A DNA stretch of 64,000 nt. Origin: Leeia oryzae DSM 17879 (lineage in GTDB: Bacteria > Pseudomonadota > Gammaproteobacteria > Burkholderiales > Leeiaceae). The notes below the pieces were generated by a model that did not search any database, was not told the DNA's origin, and saw only the letters and a list, made by a program, of their open reading frames with translations. Position 1 is the stretch's first letter, and each line of letters starts with the position of its first letter. Shown one piece after another: positions 62,254 through 64,000 of this stretch. Made by a program: the position numbers and the translations under genes. The DNA lies in assembly GCF_000376945.1 (NCBI RefSeq), contig NZ_AQXU01000025.1:372001-436000 (forward strand), read 5' to 3'.

Positions 62254-63222
62254 CTAACGCGATTTCACGAACGGTACGCCAATCGCTTTTGGCGCGGTGG
62301 CCCGGCCGACAAATCCGGCCATCAGCAGCACGGTCAGCACGTAGGGGATGACCTGGATCAGTTGCGAAGGTACTTCGCCCACCATCGGTAGCGAGACACC
62401 TTCCAGACGGATCTGGATGGCATCAAAGAACGCAAACAGCAGGCAACCGATCACGGCCGGCACCGGACGCCATTTACCGAAAATCAGCGCCGCCAGCGCC
62501 AGGAAGCCCTTGCCGGCGGACATCTCGCGGATAAAGCCACCTGTCTGGTAAACCGACAGGAAGGTGCCCGCCATGCCGCACAGCAACCCGCCCCAGAAGA
62601 GCGCGGTATAACGGATTCGGGCCACACTGATGCCGGCGGTATCAGCGGCGTGGGGGTTCTCGCCAACGGCACGTACACGCAGGCCAAACCGGCTGCGGTA
62701 GATGAACCAGGTCACGACCGGGATGATGATGAAGGTCAGATAGACAATGATGCTATGCCCCGAAATCAGGTGGCTGTAGAACGGGCCGATGAACGGAATA
62801 TCGCGTACGGCATCAACACCCGGCCAAGCGATTTCGTGAAAACGCATGTCGCTTTCCAGCTGCGGGGAGTTCCCACCTTGCTGGAACCAGGCCAGGCCCA
62901 GCACGGGTGTCAGACCGGAGGCAATGATGTTGATGGCCATGCCGGAAATCAGCTGGTTGCCGTTGTAGGTGACCGAGACAAAGGCATGCACCATGGCCAG
63001 CGCAACGGCCACGCCCATGCCGGCCGCCATGCCCATCCAGGGGGAATGGCTGATATAGGCCACCGAGGCCGAGGCAAACGCAGCGGCCAGAATCTTGCCT
63101 TCCAGACTGATATCGACCACGCCGGAGCGTTCGGAAAACAAACCGGCCAGCGAAGCCAGCATCAGGGGCGTGGCGGCCCGCAAGGTTGACTCAAGAATAC
63201 TGAAGAGGAGATCCATGGTCAT
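62254..63222 (-). CDS. Nucleoside-type ABC transporter permease (second subunit)
   Basis: A 322-residue permease of the branched-chain/ribose type (BPD_transp_2), closest in character to the NupC/YufQ-type component of Bmp-dependent nucleoside importers. It has about ten helices and the segments LFSERSGVVDISLEGKILAAAF, GLRVRAVGENPHAADTAGISV (the coupling-type motif facing the ATPase), and FLALAALIFGKWRP. The start ATG 63222 overlaps the stop of the preceding permease by four bases. The binding protein and ATPase should lie just beyond the window's right edge. Confidence 0.92.
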   Translation of the reverse strand: MTMDLLFSILESTLRAATPLMLASLAGLFSERSGVVDISLEGKILAAAFASASVAYISHSPWMGMAAGMGVAVALAMVHAFVSVTYNGNQLISGMAINIIASGLTPVLGLAWFQQGGNSPQLESDMRFHEIAWPGVDAVRDIPFIGPFYSHLISGHSIIVYLTFIIIPVVTWFIYRSRFGLRVRAVGENPHAADTAGISVARIRYTALFWGGLLCGMAGTFLSVYQTGGFIREMSAGKGFLALAALIFGKWRPVPAVIGCLLFAFFDAIQIRLEGVSLPMVGEVPSQLIQVIPYVLTVLLMAGFVGRATAPKAIGVPFVKSR

Positions 63223-64000
63223 GGTTTCCTTTTGAAGAGCGGCGCAATAAACGGCTCGAACAGGTTTTCAAGCGCACCGCAGAACAGGATGATCAGCCCC
63301 TGGATGAAAATGATCATCTCGCGGGTGATGTTCGGTTTGTCCAGCGACAAATCCAGCCCGCCCTGGGTCAGCGCACCAAACAGCAAGGCCGACAGCACAA
63401 TGCCCACCGGGTGGTTACGCCCCATCAGGGCCACGGCAATGCCGACAAAGCCGATGCCGTTGGTAAACGTCATGTTCATGCGATGGGTAGAACCGAGAAT
63501 CTCGTTCACCGCCGCCAGCCCGGCCAGCGCCCCCGCAAAGCACATGGCGACAATCACTACCTTGCTCACATTCATGCCAGCAAAACGGGCGGCCTGCTCG
63601 TTGGTGCCCACGGTACGCAGCTCAAAACCCCATTTGCTGTGCCACACCACCAGCCAGAACAGCACGCAGCAGATCAGTGCAATGAACAGACTGGCATTCA
63701 GCGGGGTGTTCGGCAAGGTCAGCCCCAGCCAGCCGCCCATCTGCTGCATGGACGGCATCCATGACGCTTCGGCAAAGGCGCGCGTGGCCGTATTGGTGCC
63801 GCCTTTTTCCATCAGCACACGGTTAAACAGGTACCCCATCAGCGCAGCGGCAATGTAGTTGAACATGATGGTCGTCACCACGATGTGACTACCGCGCTTG
63901 GCCTGCAGATAGCCCGGCATGAAAGCCCAGGCGGCACCGAACAGCATGGAGGCCATGATGGTCAGCGGTACCATGAACACGGCGGGCATGAAACTGTCGA
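63219..64000 (-). CDS. Nucleoside-type ABC transporter permease (first subunit), partial
   Basis: The partner permease, cut at the window end: the frame is still open past 63989 with Asp-Ser-Phe before the Met there, so the N-terminus is missing. Seen: FMPGYLQAKRGSHIVVTTIMFNYIAAAL, GFELRTVGTNEQAARFAGMNV (coupling helix), and a C-terminal FGALTQGGLDLSLD. It matches the NupB/YufP-type subunit. About 260 of an expected 350 residues are present. Overlaps the second permease by four bases. Confidence 0.9.
   Translation of the reverse strand, partial: DSFMPAVFMVPLTIMASMLFGAAWAFMPGYLQAKRGSHIVVTTIMFNYIAAALMGYLFNRVLMEKGGTNTATRAFAEASWMPSMQQMGGWLGLTLPNTPLNASLFIALICCVLFWLVVWHSKWGFELRTVGTNEQAARFAGMNVSKVVIVAMCFAGALAGLAAVNEILGSTHRMNMTFTNGIGFVGIAVALMGRNHPVGIVLSALLFGALTQGGLDLSLDKPNITREMIIFIQGLIILFCGALENLFEPFIAPLFKRKP

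Noticed and set aside
1-64000. CRISPR arrays, tRNA or rRNA genes, insertion sequences and Neisseria-type uptake sequence clusters
   Set aside because: None was seen on reading through the sequence; no regularly spaced repeats, tRNA-like cloverleaf or transposase fragments were found.

Overview
The window reads as chromosomal DNA of a free-living, Gram-negative betaproteobacterium, probably Neisseriales-like (Chromobacteriaceae/Chitinibacteraceae type). The reasons are: LPS core genes (waaC, waaA); the rsmI / lppC-yraN-diaA-dolP neighbourhood; an S-adenosylhomocysteine riboswitch ahead of ahcY; a phoH-ybeY cluster; a lysR-lysA pair; many c-di-GMP and two-component proteins; and moderately high G+C. 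The placement is an inference. I see no rRNA, tRNA, CRISPR array, prophage or complete insertion sequence.

Layout. 1-3.8 kb: end of waaC, waaA and recQ, overlapping and co-directional. 3.9-7.8 kb: a periplasmic solute-binding protein, then cysDN on the minus strand; CysN carries a degenerate APS-kinase-like tail. 7.9-12.1 kb: YidB-like protein, two HD-GYP proteins and a pirin. 12.2-15.3 kb: Lrp-type regulator divergent from a DMT exporter plus aromatic aminotransferase, then a VOC protein. 15.3-20 kb: phoH, a DUF5329-like gene, ybeY, miaB and nhaA. 20.1-31 kb: a split TRAP transporter locus (dctQM, a MASE1 hybrid kinase, an unknown secreted protein, dctP, then a DctS/DctR-like two-component pair). 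A 14-bp sequence is shared by the two divergent control regions.

31.2-36 kb: a DegP/HtrA-type protease, a receiver-PAS-PAS-GGDEF protein, a very A+T-rich gap, a LuxR-type regulator whose receiver has lost its phospho-accepting Asp, and a small cupredoxin. 36.1-41.3 kb: comM/yifB with rsmI, divergent from lppC-yraN, diaA-dolP. 41.4-45 kb: RidA-like and VOC proteins, lysR and lysA, and a small CcoN-like membrane protein. 45.2-52.2 kb: rlhA, a second DMT exporter/Lrp pair, then formamidase, an APC permease and a formate/nitrite channel.

52.3-55 kb: the most unusual block, three tightly overlapping minus-strand genes: a PglD/NeuD-like acyltransferase, a BKACE (DUF849) beta-keto acid cleavage enzyme and a DegT-type aminotransferase. 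Base composition is lower in G+C than the flanks, and there is no neighbouring sugar dehydratase or glycosyltransferase. 55.2-59.2 kb: a glutathione transferase, metF, ahcY with its riboswitch, and a GNAT acetyltransferase. 59.3-64 kb: upp, a RutR-like TetR regulator, AraC regulator, LysE-family exporter and two nucleoside-type ABC permeases, the last cut by the window end.

Functional themes are sulfate activation and the methyl cycle, amino acid export under Lrp-type control, C4-dicarboxylate-type uptake, c-di-GMP signalling, pyrimidine/nucleoside salvage, and a candidate uncharacterised acyl-amino modification cassette.
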